From Streptomyces fradiae ATCC 10745 = DSM 40063 (GTDB lineage: Bacteria; Actinomycetota; Actinomycetes; Streptomycetales; Streptomycetaceae): a stretch of DNA of 64,000 bases. The notes under the pieces were generated by a model. The model made no database searches, was not told the origin of the DNA, and saw only the letters and a program-made list of their open reading frames with translations. A program made the position numbers and the translations under genes. The stretch spans positions 3,458,501 to 3,522,500 of the forward strand of contig NZ_CP023696.1 in assembly GCF_008704425.1 (NCBI RefSeq). Direction: 5' to 3'. This document shows positions 1-8,106 of this stretch, piece by piece; the first letter of the stretch is position 1, and each line of letters opens with the position of its first letter.

Positions 1-320
1 CCCTGCCCTTCGGCGGGGTGCGGGACCACGTCCCGGTCTTCGGGCTCGACCGGGTCTCGCGCGTCGACGGTGTCGTGGGCGGTGGCGGTGGCGGTGGCGG
101 TGGTGGGGTGAGTGGGGCGGTGGGCGGCGGCGGGGGCCTTGCGGCCGGTGGGGAGCTGGCGGGCACACTGCTGGCGGTCGCCGGGCCCGATCTGCACCTG
201 GAACTCGCGGACGGCCGGCAGGTCGTCCTGGACGGGCGGCTCGCCGCCGGGTGGGAGCTAGCCCGGGGGGAGGGCCGGACGACCTTGCCCGTCGAGGTGG
301 TGCAGCGGGGCCTGTTCTGA
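1..320 (+). CDS. C-terminal fragment of an unidentified protein
   Basis: The frame is open from the window edge (codons start at position 3) to a TGA at 318-320, so the true start lies upstream. The visible part has a poly-Gly linker encoded by GGTGGC-type repeats (about positions 75-135). A compact C-terminal segment follows, with alternating hydrophobic and acidic residues (LHLELADGRQ) that looks like a small beta domain. I do not recognise the family. The GTG at 18 is in frame, but there is no reason to prefer it to a start outside the window. Confidence 0.5.
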   Translation, partial: LPFGGVRDHVPVFGLDRVSRVDGVVGGGGGGGGGGVSGAVGGGGGLAAGGELAGTLLAVAGPDLHLELADGRQVVLDGRLAAGWELARGEGRTTLPVEVVQRGLF

Positions 321-779
321 CGGGGGGGGGGTGGGGAGGAGGGCGGGAGCGGGCCGGGGCGGGAGCCTGGGTGCGGGTGCGGGTGCGGGTGCGGGTGCGG
401 GTGCGGGCGCGGCTGCGGCCGTGGGGAAGGGCGCCGGGCGGGGCTCGGGCCGCCCGGCGCCTCGGCCTCCACCCGGCCGGGGCCCACGAGAAGGTGAGGC
501 GGGACACCGCCAGGGTGTCACCGGGTGCGCCGAGCGCCTCACACCCGTGGGGACGCGGCCGGCTCCTGGCGCTCGGGGACCGCGTGCTGCCGGCGGCGGC
601 TTCGCCGCCATCCCGCATCGCCACCCCAACCGACCGGCGGCGCCGGAGCGGCTCGGCGTCGGCGACGACCGGCCGCGCGGGGCACTCCGCGGCGGTGCCG
701 CCATGCTGTTCGCGCCTTTCTCAGGGGATTCACAGGAACGCCTCAGCCGGGTTTCAGCGCCGGGGCCCAGCGTGGCCGT
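321..779. other. intergenic region with a GTGCGG hexamer array
   Basis: No gene is supported between the upstream stop and the winged-helix gene at 780. Positions 371-406 hold six tandem copies of GTGCGG followed by a variant GCGCGG. The rest is low-complexity G/C sequence until the ordered direct repeats at 721-757. Confidence 0.6.
721..757 (+). promoter_or_regulatory. four CAG direct repeats at 11-bp spacing (OmpR-type operator)
   Basis: The trinucleotide CAG, preceded by T or A, recurs at 722, 733, 744 and 755, exactly 11 bp apart. The last copy is 22 nt before the ATG at 780. OmpR/PhoB-family winged-helix proteins typically bind direct repeats of one helical turn, and the next gene encodes such a protein. 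Autoregulation is therefore the obvious inference, but it is untested. Confidence 0.5.
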
Positions 780-1301
780 ATGACCCTTTCCACGCCCCGG
801 CCCCGTGCCCTCACCAGCCGTGCCTCCACCAGCGGTGTGCGCTCCGGGACCCTTGTCCGCTCCGGCGCCCGTGTCAGCCACCCCGGCCGGGCCGGCTCCG
901 ACACCCGTGCCGGTTCCGGCGATGGTCCCGTCCTTCCCGTCGTACGTCCCCGACCCGATCCGGCCGCCCGCCCCACCGTCCGGCCGCGCTCCCGCGCGCA
1001 GGCCGTGCTGGTCGTCGGGGACCTCGTCCTCGACGAGGGCAGCCGCGAGGTCACCCGCGCGGGGGAGGCCGTCCGCCTGACCGCCACCGAGTTCGCGCTG
1101 CTGCGGTACCTGATGCGCCATCCGGGGCGCGTGCTGAGCAAGGCCCGGATCCTCGACCGCGTCTGGGCGTACGACTTCGGCGGCCGGGACAACGTGGTCG
1201 AGCAGTACATCTCGTACCTGCGCCGCAAGATCGACGTGGGTCGGCCACCGCTGATCCACACCCGGCGGGGCGCCGGCTACCTGATCAAGCCCCCCGCGTG
1301 A
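780..1301 (+). CDS. OmpR/PhoB-type winged-helix DNA-binding protein lacking a receiver domain
   Basis: The product is 173 aa with ATG at 780. Residues about 1-75 are a Ser/Arg/Pro-rich low-complexity leader with no phospho-acceptor receiver fold. Residues about 76-170 form a Trans_reg_C winged helix (VGDLVLDEG, then LTATEFALLRYLM, then YISYLRRKI and RGAGYLIKPP near the end). A usual response regulator is about 225 aa, so this is an orphan output domain that cannot be switched by phosphorylation in the normal way. The CAG repeats just upstream are a plausible own operator. Neighbouring genes do not include a histidine kinase. Confidence 0.85.
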   Translation: MTLSTPRPRALTSRASTSGVRSGTLVRSGARVSHPGRAGSDTRAGSGDGPVLPVVRPRPDPAARPTVRPRSRAQAVLVVGDLVLDEGSREVTRAGEAVRLTATEFALLRYLMRHPGRVLSKARILDRVWAYDFGGRDNVVEQYISYLRRKIDVGRPPLIHTRRGAGYLIKPPA

Positions 1302-1416
1302 CGGGCGGGAGCGGTGGAGGCCGGGTCGGCGCCCGCCGGGCGCGCGTCGCGGCGGGATCGGGGCGGGATCGGGGCGGCGGCGGGACCGGAAAACGGCTGT
1401 GCGGAGCGGGAGGGGG

Positions 1417-1459
1417 CCTTGTACGGTGTAAGGGAACCTGTCCCTTACACCGTACAAGG
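1417..1459. promoter_or_regulatory. perfect 19-bp inverted repeat, probable TetR operator overlapping the ribosome binding site
   Basis: The arms at 1417-1435 and 1441-1459 are perfect reverse complements of 19 bp around a 5-nt spacer (ACCTG). The core reads GTGTAAGG/CCTTACAC. The right arm ends in CAAGG, which is part of the AAGGAG ribosome binding site (1456-1461) of the exporter that starts at 1468. As DNA it suits the TetR protein encoded at 3198. As RNA it would fold into a long hairpin that buries the ribosome binding site. Confidence 0.75.
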
Positions 1460-1467
1460 AGCTTCCG

Positions 1468-3054
1468 TTGACGGCGACGACCGCCGAGAACCCGAAGGAC
1501 CCCGCCGCCGTGTCCGGCGGCGGCCACCCGCAACGCTGGCTGATCCTCGGCGTGATCTGCCTCGCCCAGCTGACCGTGCTGCTCGACAACACCGTCCTCA
1601 ACGTGGCGATCCCCTCCCTCACGCGGGAGCTCCACGCCTCCACCGCTGACATCCAGTGGATGATCAACGCCTACGCGCTGGTCCAGTCCGGGCTGCTCCT
1701 CACCGCCGGCAACGCCGCCGACCGCTACGGCCGCAAGCGCATGCTGCTCACCGGTCTCGCGCTGTTCGGCATCGGCTCGCTCGCCGCCGGCCTCGCGCAG
1801 AGCTCCGCCCAGCTCATCGCCGCCCGCGCCGGGATGGGCGTCGGCGGCGCACTGCTGATGACCACCACCCTCGCGGTCGTCGTCCAGATCTTCGACGACG
1901 CCGAGCGCGTCAAGGCCATCGCCATCTGGTCGACCGTCAGCTCGCTCGGCTTCGCGGCCGGACCGCTGCTCGGCGGCTTCATGCTCGACCACTTCTGGTG
2001 GGGCGCGATCTTCCTGATCAACATCCCGGTCGCCCTCCTCGGCCTGACAGCCGTCGCCGTGCTCGTACCGGAGTCCCGGCACCGGCAGGGCGACCGCCCG
2101 GACCTGGTCGGCGCGGTGCTGTCGACGATCGGCATGACCGCCCTGGTGTACGCGATCATCAACGGCCCCGAGCACGGCTGGCTCTCCGGCCACGTGCTCG
2201 TGTCGGCCTCGATCGGCCTCCTCGCCATGGGCGTCTTCGCCCACTGGGAGCTGCGCGTCCCGTACCCGATGCTCGACCTGCACTTCTTCCGCGACCAGCG
2301 GTTCGTCGGCGCCGTCGCGGGCGCGATCCTCGTCGCGTTCGGCATGACCGGGTCGCTGTTCCTGCTCACCCAGCACCTCCAGTTCGTCCTCGGGTACGAC
2401 CCGCTCGACGCGGGCCTGCGCACGGCGCCGCTCGCGCTGACCGTCGTCGTCCTGAACCTGAGCGGCGTCGGCCCCCGGCTGCTGGCGAAGCTGGGCACGC
2501 CCGTCACGATCGCCCTCGGCATGGCCCTCGTCTCCGGCGGCCTCGCCTCGATCGCCCTGCTCGGCTCCGGCGGATACGCCGGGATGCTCCTGGGGCTGGT
2601 CGTCATGGGCGCGGGCGTCTCCCTCTCCATGCCGGCCATGGCGAACGCCATCATGAGCGCGATCCCGCCGGAGAAGGCGGGTGTCGGCGCCGGGATCAAC
2701 GGCACCCTCGCGGAGTTCGGCAACGGGCTCGGCGTCGCCGTGCTCGGGGCCGTGCTGAACGCGCGGTTCGCGGCGCTCGCCTCGGTGGCGGCCGCCTCCC
2801 TGCCGGCGGCGCTGGCGGCGGCCGACGGTCCGGCGGAACGGGCCCGGATCGCGGACGCGTTCGCGGCGGGCCTGGAGACCAGCCAGCTCGTCGGCGCGGT
2901 CGCCGTCCTCGCGGGCGGCCTTCTCGCGGCGCTGCTGCTGCGACGCGCGGAGCGGGGTGCGCCGGAGCGGGGTGGGCTGCCGGAGGAGGGGGTGCCGGAC
3001 GGGAGCGTTTCGGAGCGGGCCGCGTCGGAGCGGGCCGCGTCGGACCGGGGATGA
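1468..3054 (+). CDS. DHA2-family (EmrB/QacA-type) multidrug MFS exporter
   Basis: The product is 528 aa, the usual size for a 14-helix drug:proton antiporter. The start is TTG at 1468, chosen because AAGGAG lies 7 nt upstream. DHA2 hallmarks are visible: LLDNTVLNVAIP in helix 1 (about residues 38-49), motif A NAADRYGRKRM (about 82-92) and antiporter motif C ending GPLLGG (about 165-170). The C-terminus is a charged tail with a repeated SERAA unit. The TetR gene follows 143 nt downstream on the same strand, and the palindrome in front of this gene is its likely operator. This suggests substrate-induced export, but the substrate cannot be read from the sequence. Confidence 0.92.
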   Translation: MTATTAENPKDPAAVSGGGHPQRWLILGVICLAQLTVLLDNTVLNVAIPSLTRELHASTADIQWMINAYALVQSGLLLTAGNAADRYGRKRMLLTGLALFGIGSLAAGLAQSSAQLIAARAGMGVGGALLMTTTLAVVVQIFDDAERVKAIAIWSTVSSLGFAAGPLLGGFMLDHFWWGAIFLINIPVALLGLTAVAVLVPESRHRQGDRPDLVGAVLSTIGMTALVYAIINGPEHGWLSGHVLVSASIGLLAMGVFAHWELRVPYPMLDLHFFRDQRFVGAVAGAILVAFGMTGSLFLLTQHLQFVLGYDPLDAGLRTAPLALTVVVLNLSGVGPRLLAKLGTPVTIALGMALVSGGLASIALLGSGGYAGMLLGLVVMGAGVSLSMPAMANAIMSAIPPEKAGVGAGINGTLAEFGNGLGVAVLGAVLNARFAALASVAAASLPAALAAADGPAERARIADAFAAGLETSQLVGAVAVLAGGLLAALLLRRAERGAPERGGLPEEGVPDGSVSERAASERAASDRG

Positions 3055-3197
3055 GCGGGCGGGAGGGCCGCCCGGGGCCCGAGCGGGGGTAGCCGCGCCA
3101 GAGGGTGGGCCGGGGCCGGGGCAGCCGGTCGGGTGGTCCGCCCGGGGCGGTGCGGGCGAGGCATAGCATCGGCCGCACGGAACGACGAGGAGGGCCC

Positions 3198-3971
3198 ATG
3201 GCGGCGGCAGCCGACCGCGACACGAAGCGTCCGGTGCGCATGAGCGTCTGGCTGGACGGCAAGGCGGCGTCGCGCGGACGCCGGGCGGGCGGTGACCACC
3301 CTTCGGGGCTGGACCGCGACCGCATCACGGCCGCGACCGTACGGCTGCTGGACGCGGAGGGGGCGGCCAGGTTCTCCATGCGCCGCCTCGCGGCCGAGCT
3401 GAACGTCACGGCCATGTCGCTCTACTGGTACGTCGACTCCAAGGACGACCTGCTGGAACTGGCGAGCGACGCGGTGGTCGGCGAGGTCGCCCTCCCGGAC
3501 CCGGACGCGGACACCGACTGGCGCGACCAGCTCCGCGACCTCGCCCAGGGGTACCGCGCCCTGCTGGTCCGCCACCCGTGGCTGTCGCCGCTGATGGGCC
3601 GGTTCCTGAACATCGGCCCGAACTGGTCGGCGCTGGCGCTGTGCGTGCAGCGGCTCATCCGCAAGGCCGGGCTCCCGCCGGAGCGGCAGGCGGGCGGCAT
3701 CGCGGCGGTCTTCCAGTTCGTGTACGGCTTCGGCACGATCGAGGGCCACTTCCTCAAGCGCTGCGCGGAGGCCGGTCTGCCCCCCGACGCGTACTTCGCC
3801 CGTGCCATGGGCGCGATCGACGGGCGGCCGGAGCTGGCTCCGGTCATGGAGTCGGGGCGGGCGATGGCCGAGGCGCGCGGCGGGGGCACCGTGGACGAGA
3901 TGCGGGACCGCGACTTCGCGTTCGCCCTGGACCTGCTCGTCGCCGGCATCGAGGCGTACGCCCGGCCGTAG
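3198..3971 (+). CDS. TetR-family repressor with TetR_C-type ligand domain
   Basis: The product is 257 aa. ATG at 3198 is preceded by GAGGAGGG. An N-terminal basic stretch is followed by a TetR helix-turn-helix at about residues 43-90 (FSMRRLAAELNVTAMSLYWY, with a K-D-D-L-L continuation). The C-terminal all-helical domain resembles the tetracycline-repressor C-domain. It lies downstream of the MFS exporter and most likely controls it through the 19-bp palindrome at 1417-1459. The effector is unknown. Confidence 0.88.
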   Translation: MAAAADRDTKRPVRMSVWLDGKAASRGRRAGGDHPSGLDRDRITAATVRLLDAEGAARFSMRRLAAELNVTAMSLYWYVDSKDDLLELASDAVVGEVALPDPDADTDWRDQLRDLAQGYRALLVRHPWLSPLMGRFLNIGPNWSALALCVQRLIRKAGLPPERQAGGIAAVFQFVYGFGTIEGHFLKRCAEAGLPPDAYFARAMGAIDGRPELAPVMESGRAMAEARGGGTVDEMRDRDFAFALDLLVAGIEAYARP

Positions 3972-4161
3972 GGACGGCCGGGCCTTCGGACGTTCGGACG
4001 TTCGGGCGTTCGTACGACGTCGGGGCGGAGCGGGGCGGGCGGGGCGGGGCCGGCGGCGGGCCGCGCGGCGCGCGGTGGCGCGTCCCACCGCGTACGGGTC
4101 AGGCCCGGTGGCGCGTAACGCGTACGGGTGGACCTCCCGGAGGTGTGGCCCGCGTACGCGG

Positions 4162-4221
4162 GAGGCCCCGGTGGCGGGGCCGGGGGCGTCCCCTGCCAGC
4201 CCTGCCCGCCACCGGGGCCTC
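4162..4221. terminator. 17-bp stem-loop between convergent genes
   Basis: The arms 4162-4178 and 4205-4221 are perfect 17-nt reverse complements (GAGGCCCCGGTGGCGGG and its complement) around a 26-nt loop. The stem lies between the ends of the TetR gene (+) and the MFS gene (-), so it can serve both. There is no U-tract, as is usual in Streptomyces. Confidence 0.6.
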
Positions 4222-4270
4222 GTGGTCCGGGCGGTGCGGCCCTCCGCTCAACGGCCGCCCGCCCGGAGTC

Positions 4271-5839
4271 TCAGTGGGCCGCCTTCTTCAGGGCGACCTC
4301 GCGGATGAGCAGCGTCACCAGGAACGCGGCCAGGGCGAACGGCGCCGAGTACAGGAAGATGTCGGCCACGGCGTGCCCGTAGGCGCTCTCCATCACCTGC
4401 CGCATCGGCGCGGGCAGCTTGTCCAGGTCGGGGATGCCCCCGCCGGCCGTACCGCCGTGGCCCAGGGCGGCGCCCTTCGGGCCGAGGGCGGTGAGGCCCT
4501 CCTTCACGTACTCCGTGACCTTGGTGCCCAGCACGGCGCCCAGCGCCGAGACGCCCACGGCTCCGCCGAGCGAGCGGAAGAACGTGACGACCGACGACGC
4601 GGCGCCCAGGTCCCGCGGAGCCACCTGGTTCTGGGTGCACAGGACCAGGTTCTGCATCATCATGCCGAGGCCGAGGCCCAGCACGGCCATGTACACCGCC
4701 ACGTGCCAGTACTCCGTGTCGTACCGGATCGTGCCCAGCAGCCCCAGGCCCGCCGTCACCAGCGCGCCGCCGCCGACCAGCCAGGCCTTCCAGCGGCCGG
4801 TCCTGGTGATGATCAGCCCGGAGCCGGTGGACGACACGAACAGGCCCGCGATCATCGGAATGGTCATGACGCCGGACATCGTCGGCGACTCGCCGCGCGC
4901 GAGCTGGAAGTACTGGCTGAAGAAGACCGTCCCGGCGAACATCGCCACACCGACGAACAGCGACGCGATCGAGGCGAGCGTGATCGTGCGGTTGCGGAAC
5001 AGCCGCAGCGGGATGACCGGCTCCGCGGCGCGGGCCTCGACGGCCAGGAACAGCGCGCCGAGCACCACCGAGCCGCCCACCATCGCGGCGGTCTGCCAGG
5101 ACATCCACGCGTACTTGTCGCCCGCGAAGGTCACCCACACGAGGAGCAGCGACACCGCCGCGCTGATCAGGGCCGCGCCCCACCAGTCGACCTTCACGTC
5201 GCGCTTGACCACCGGCAGCCGCAGGGTCTTCTGGAGGACCAGCAGCGCGATGACGGCGAACGGCACGCCGACGTAGAAGCACCAGCGCCAGCCCAGCCAG
5301 TCGGTGTCGGTGATCACACCGCCGAGCAGCGGGCCGCCGACCGTCGCGACGGCGAAGACGGCGCCCAGGTAGCCGGAGTAGCGCCCGCGCTCGCGGGGGG
5401 AGATCATCGCGGCCATCACGATCTGCGCCAGGGCGGAGAGGCCGCCGACGCCTATGCCCTGGACGACCCGGCAGGCGATCAGCATGCCGGAGCTCTGGGA
5501 CAGGCCGGCCACGAGCGAGCCGGCGACGTAGATGACGAGGGCGAGCTGGACCAGCAGCTTCTTCGAGAACAGGTCCGCGAGCTTGCCCCACAGCGGCGTC
5601 GTCGCGGTCATGGCCAGCAGGGACGCCGTCACCACCCAGGTGTAGGCGCTCTGGCCGCCGCCGAGGTCGGTGATGATCTCGGGGAGGGCGTTGGAGACGA
5701 CGGTCGACGACAGGATGGCGACGAACATGCCGAGCATCAGCCCGGACAGCGCCTCCATGATCTGCCGGTGCGTCATGGGCGGGCTGCCGGCCTGGTCGGC
5801 GTCGCCGTCCCGCACTCCGGACGGGGTGGTCGTGGCCAT
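4271..5839 (-). CDS. DHA2-family MFS drug exporter
   Basis: The product is 522 aa. ATG at 5839 is preceded by AAGGAA inside the 9-nt gap after the MarR gene, so the two are one operon. Features of a 14-helix exporter are visible: ILSSTVVSNALP in helix 1, a motif A-like LADLFSKK, and motif C VGGPLLGGVI. It is paralogous to, but clearly different from, the exporter at 1468. Regulation is presumably by the co-transcribed MarR protein acting at 6508-6541. The substrate cannot be predicted. Confidence 0.92.
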   Translation of the reverse strand: MATTTPSGVRDGDADQAGSPPMTHRQIMEALSGLMLGMFVAILSSTVVSNALPEIITDLGGGQSAYTWVVTASLLAMTATTPLWGKLADLFSKKLLVQLALVIYVAGSLVAGLSQSSGMLIACRVVQGIGVGGLSALAQIVMAAMISPRERGRYSGYLGAVFAVATVGGPLLGGVITDTDWLGWRWCFYVGVPFAVIALLVLQKTLRLPVVKRDVKVDWWGAALISAAVSLLLVWVTFAGDKYAWMSWQTAAMVGGSVVLGALFLAVEARAAEPVIPLRLFRNRTITLASIASLFVGVAMFAGTVFFSQYFQLARGESPTMSGVMTIPMIAGLFVSSTGSGLIITRTGRWKAWLVGGGALVTAGLGLLGTIRYDTEYWHVAVYMAVLGLGLGMMMQNLVLCTQNQVAPRDLGAASSVVTFFRSLGGAVGVSALGAVLGTKVTEYVKEGLTALGPKGAALGHGGTAGGGIPDLDKLPAPMRQVMESAYGHAVADIFLYSAPFALAAFLVTLLIREVALKKAAH

Positions 5840-5848
5840 GGACTTCCT

Positions 5849-6487
5849 TTACGTGTGCGTCGTCGTCTTCGTCTTCTGCTGTTGCTGTTGCTGTTGCTGT
5901 TGCTGCCGTTGCTGCCGTTGCTGCCGGTGCGCCTCGGGCGCGGAGCCGGGCGTGGATCCGCTCGCGGCGCGGCCGTCCGCCGCGTCGTCCGCGGGGGCCG
6001 CCGCTGCTCCTGGTCCCGCCACCGCGGCCGGCGAGGACCAAGGCTGGAGCTGCGCCGCCCGGACATCGCCGAACGACGCCCGGAGCCGGGTCAGCAGGGT
6101 GACGAGTTGCCCGACGTCGTCGTCGGGCCACTCCCGCAGGCGGTCCGCCAGCAGGTCCGTGGCGCGCTGCTTGAGGTCGTCCAGCACCTCCCGCCCCGCC
6201 GGCGTCAGGCGCAGGATGCGCGAGCGCCGGTCACCCGGATCGGGCGACCGCTCGACCCAGCCCTGCTCCACGACATGGGCGACGTGGCGGCTGGTGACCG
6301 ACATGTCGACGGCCAGGAGTTCGGCCAGGCGGCTCAGCCGCATGTCCCCGTGCCGGTCCAGCAGGGCCAGGACGGCGGCGGCACCTCCCGGGCACTCGGC
6401 GGGGAGCAGGCGGGCTATGGCGCGCTTGACGACCCCGACGGCGCTGACCTGGCGGGTCAGTTCCTCGTACTGACTGCGTGCTGCCAC
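5849..6487 (-). CDS. MarR-family repressor with poly-Gln C-terminal tail
   Basis: The product is 212 aa starting with GTG at 6487, supported by GGAGG (6500-6496) with 8-nt spacing. The long upstream open frame to 6640 is unlikely to be coding. Residues about 20-130 form the MarR winged helix (LSRLAELLAVDMSVTSRHVA, then DPGDRRSRILRLTPAG in the wing). After about residue 150 the protein becomes Ala/Pro-rich and ends in an Arg/Gln tract of about 20 residues followed by KTKTTTHT. Such a tail is not part of the MarR fold. It is the first gene of an operon with the exporter at 4271. Confidence 0.88.
   Translation of the reverse strand: MAARSQYEELTRQVSAVGVVKRAIARLLPAECPGGAAAVLALLDRHGDMRLSRLAELLAVDMSVTSRHVAHVVEQGWVERSPDPGDRRSRILRLTPAGREVLDDLKQRATDLLADRLREWPDDDVGQLVTLLTRLRASFGDVRAAQLQPWSSPAAVAGPGAAAAPADDAADGRAASGSTPGSAPEAHRQQRQQRQQQQQQQQQQKTKTTTHT
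5873..5925. repeat. TTGCTG/CTGCCG microsatellite encoding poly-Gln
   Basis: Alternating CTGTTG hexamers, then CTGCCGTTG nonamers, encode the Gln/Arg tract at the MarR C-terminus. All units are multiples of three, so length changes would stay in frame. The tract lies a few codons before the stop and close to the start of the downstream exporter. Confidence 0.8.
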
Positions 6488-6507
6488 CCGGGGCACCTCC
6501 GCATCTT

Positions 6508-6541
6508 GTTGCTTAGAGCAACCATATGATCGGATGGTTGC
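6508..6541. promoter_or_regulatory. nested inverted repeats, probable MarR operator
   Basis: Two overlapping palindromes share one arm: GTTGC (6508-6512)/GCAAC (6518-6522), and GCAACCAT (6518-6525)/ATGGTTGC (6534-6541). They lie 8-40 nt upstream of the MarR ribosome binding site. Their position suggests autorepression of the MarR-MFS operon. Confidence 0.65.
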
Positions 6542-6644
6542 TACAGGCAAATGAAATGGGGGTACATACGGCCAAAGACCTGGCAAAGAAAGGTCAAGAT
6601 CCTTTCCCGGGGCTCCCGGGGTGGGGCGGGTGGCGGTCATTCGC

Positions 6645-6650
6645 TAGGGT
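6645..6650 (+). promoter_or_regulatory. candidate -10 hexamer TAGGGT for a leaderless transcript
   Basis: TAGGGT ends 8 nt before the ATG at 6659, and there is no ribosome binding site between them. This is the usual geometry of leaderless streptomycete genes. No convincing -35 was found. Confidence 0.4.
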
Positions 6651-6658
6651 CCTGCCCC

Positions 6659-6871
6659 ATGGCACACAACCCGCACGCCCCCCAGGGACCCGAGGGCAAC
6701 TACGACCCCGCGGGCTCGACCCAGATGTTCCGCGCCTTCGTCGACGAGGGCGCCCCGCAGCGTCAGCCGCAGCCCGCGGCCCAGTCGTCCGGCCCGCGCG
6801 TCGGCCTCATCGTCGGCATCGTCCTGGCCGTCGTCGTCATCGCGGCGGTCGCCTGGCTCGCCCTGGGCTGA
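6659..6871 (+). CDS. small single-span membrane protein
   Basis: The product is 70 aa. Residues 1-45 are hydrophilic and rich in Pro, Gln and Asn. Residues about 48-69 are a strongly hydrophobic helix (VGLIVGIVLAVVVIAAVAWL) ending at the C-terminus, so the protein is probably tail-anchored with its N-terminus outside the membrane core. The ATG at 6659 is preferred to the upstream in-frame ATG at 6551 because the extension is not protein-like and a TAGGGT element precedes 6659. I recall similar small proteins next to sigF/sigN loci, but no function is known. Confidence 0.7.
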   Translation: MAHNPHAPQGPEGNYDPAGSTQMFRAFVDEGAPQRQPQPAAQSSGPRVGLIVGIVLAVVVIAAVAWLALG

Positions 6872-7137
6872 CCCCTCCAGGGCCGCCCGGCCCGCCCGCC
6901 CGGCCGGTGCGCCCGGCCTTTCGTACGGCTCGGCCGTGCGGCGCCATGGCTGCGGCGCCATGGCGTGGCCTGCCCGTCGCGGGTCCGCGCGTCGTGCCTC
7001 GGCTCGGTCTGTTCGCCGGAGTCGTCGGTGCGGCCCGTTGGCTCGGACGGCTCGTCCGGTTCGCTCGCTTGGTGCGGCCGTGCGGCCGTGCCGCCCGGAC
7101 CCGGGTCCGCCCCCTGCGCGTACGTCCCGGAAAGCGG

Positions 7138-7173
7138 CCGCCCGGCCCGCGAGGTGGGTCGCGAACCGGGCGG
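7138..7173 (-). terminator. stem-loop after sigN-like gene
   Basis: CCGCCCGG (7138-7145) pairs with CCGGGCGG (7166-7173), just beyond the stop of the sigma gene at 7183. The rest of the gap 6872-7137 shows only G/C-rich sequence, with a duplicated palindromic GCGCCATGGC near 6941-6965, and no gene. Confidence 0.45.
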
Positions 7174-7182
7174 GCGGGGCGG

Positions 7183-8037
7183 TCAGTCCGCGATGAGGCC
7201 CTCGCGCAGCTGCGCCAGCGTGCGCGTGAGCAGGCGGGAGACGTGCATCTGGGAGATCCCGACCTCCTCGCCGATCTGCGACTGCGTCATGTTGGCGAAG
7301 AACCGCAGCATGATGATCTGTCGTTCCCGCGCCGGCAGTTTGGCCAGCAGCGGCTTCAGCGACTCGCGGTACTCCACGCCCTCCAGCGCGCTGTCCTCGT
7401 AGCCGAGGCGGTCCGCGAGCGAGCCCTCCCCTCCGTCGTCCTCCGGCGACGGCGAGTCGAGCGACGAGGCGGTGTACGCGTTGCCGACGGCGAGGCCGTC
7501 GACGACGTCGTCCTCCGACACGCCGAGGGCGGCGGCCAGTTCGGGCACGGTCGGGGAGCGGTCCAGCTTCTGTGCCAGCTCGTCGCCCGCCTTGGTGAGC
7601 GCGAGTCGCAGCTCCTGGAGGCGGCGCGGCACCCGCACCGACCACGAGGTGTCGCGGAAGAAGCGCTTGATCTCCCCGACGACGGTCGGCATGGCGAAGG
7701 TCGGAAACTCCACGCCCCGCTCGCAGTCGAACCGGTCGATCGCCTTGATCAGGCCGATCGTGCCGACCTGGACGATGTCCTCCATCGGCTCGTTGCGCGA
7801 GCGGAAGCGGGCCGCCGCGTACCGGACGAGCGGCAGGTTGAGCTCGATGAGCGTGTCGCGTACGTACATCCGCTCCGGGCTGCCCGCCGCCACACCCGCA
7901 GCGTCCAGCGCGCGCAGGCGGAGGAACAGGGAGCGGGAGAGCGTGCGCGTGTCGATGGCTTCCGAGGTCTCGGGAAGCGCGGCCGGCTCGCTCTGCGTGA
8001 GCGTGAGAACCTTCGAGCTGCCCTGTTCTGCGGACAT
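7183..8037 (-). CDS. sigN: SigB/SigF-family stress/development sigma factor, SigN-like
   Basis: The product is 284 aa. ATG at 8037 follows GGGGGTGG. The longer frame to 8187 lacks a ribosome binding site. Regions 2 to 4 are present: [20 protein letters not shown] in 2.1-2.2, the 2.3-2.4 segment ending [19 protein letters not shown], region 3 with VPELAAALGVSEDDV, and the region 4.2 helix-turn-helix [19 protein letters not shown]. This is the SigB/F/G type used in stress response and morphological differentiation. The order (this gene, then a SigF-like gene upstream, then Dabb, tRNA-Ser, tadA, upp) matches my memory of sigN-sigF in S. coelicolor, so the symbol rests partly on synteny. A SigB-type promoter is visible upstream. 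Confidence 0.85.
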   Translation of the reverse strand: MSAEQGSSKVLTLTQSEPAALPETSEAIDTRTLSRSLFLRLRALDAAGVAAGSPERMYVRDTLIELNLPLVRYAAARFRSRNEPMEDIVQVGTIGLIKAIDRFDCERGVEFPTFAMPTVVGEIKRFFRDTSWSVRVPRRLQELRLALTKAGDELAQKLDRSPTVPELAAALGVSEDDVVDGLAVGNAYTASSLDSPSPEDDGGEGSLADRLGYEDSALEGVEYRESLKPLLAKLPARERQIIMLRFFANMTQSQIGEEVGISQMHVSRLLTRTLAQLREGLIAD

Positions 8038-8106
8038 GCCACCCCCTTGAGGTCGCGGACGGTCGCGGGAGCCGCGACCATCGGAGGAACGCAGCCTCCA
8101 CGTGAG

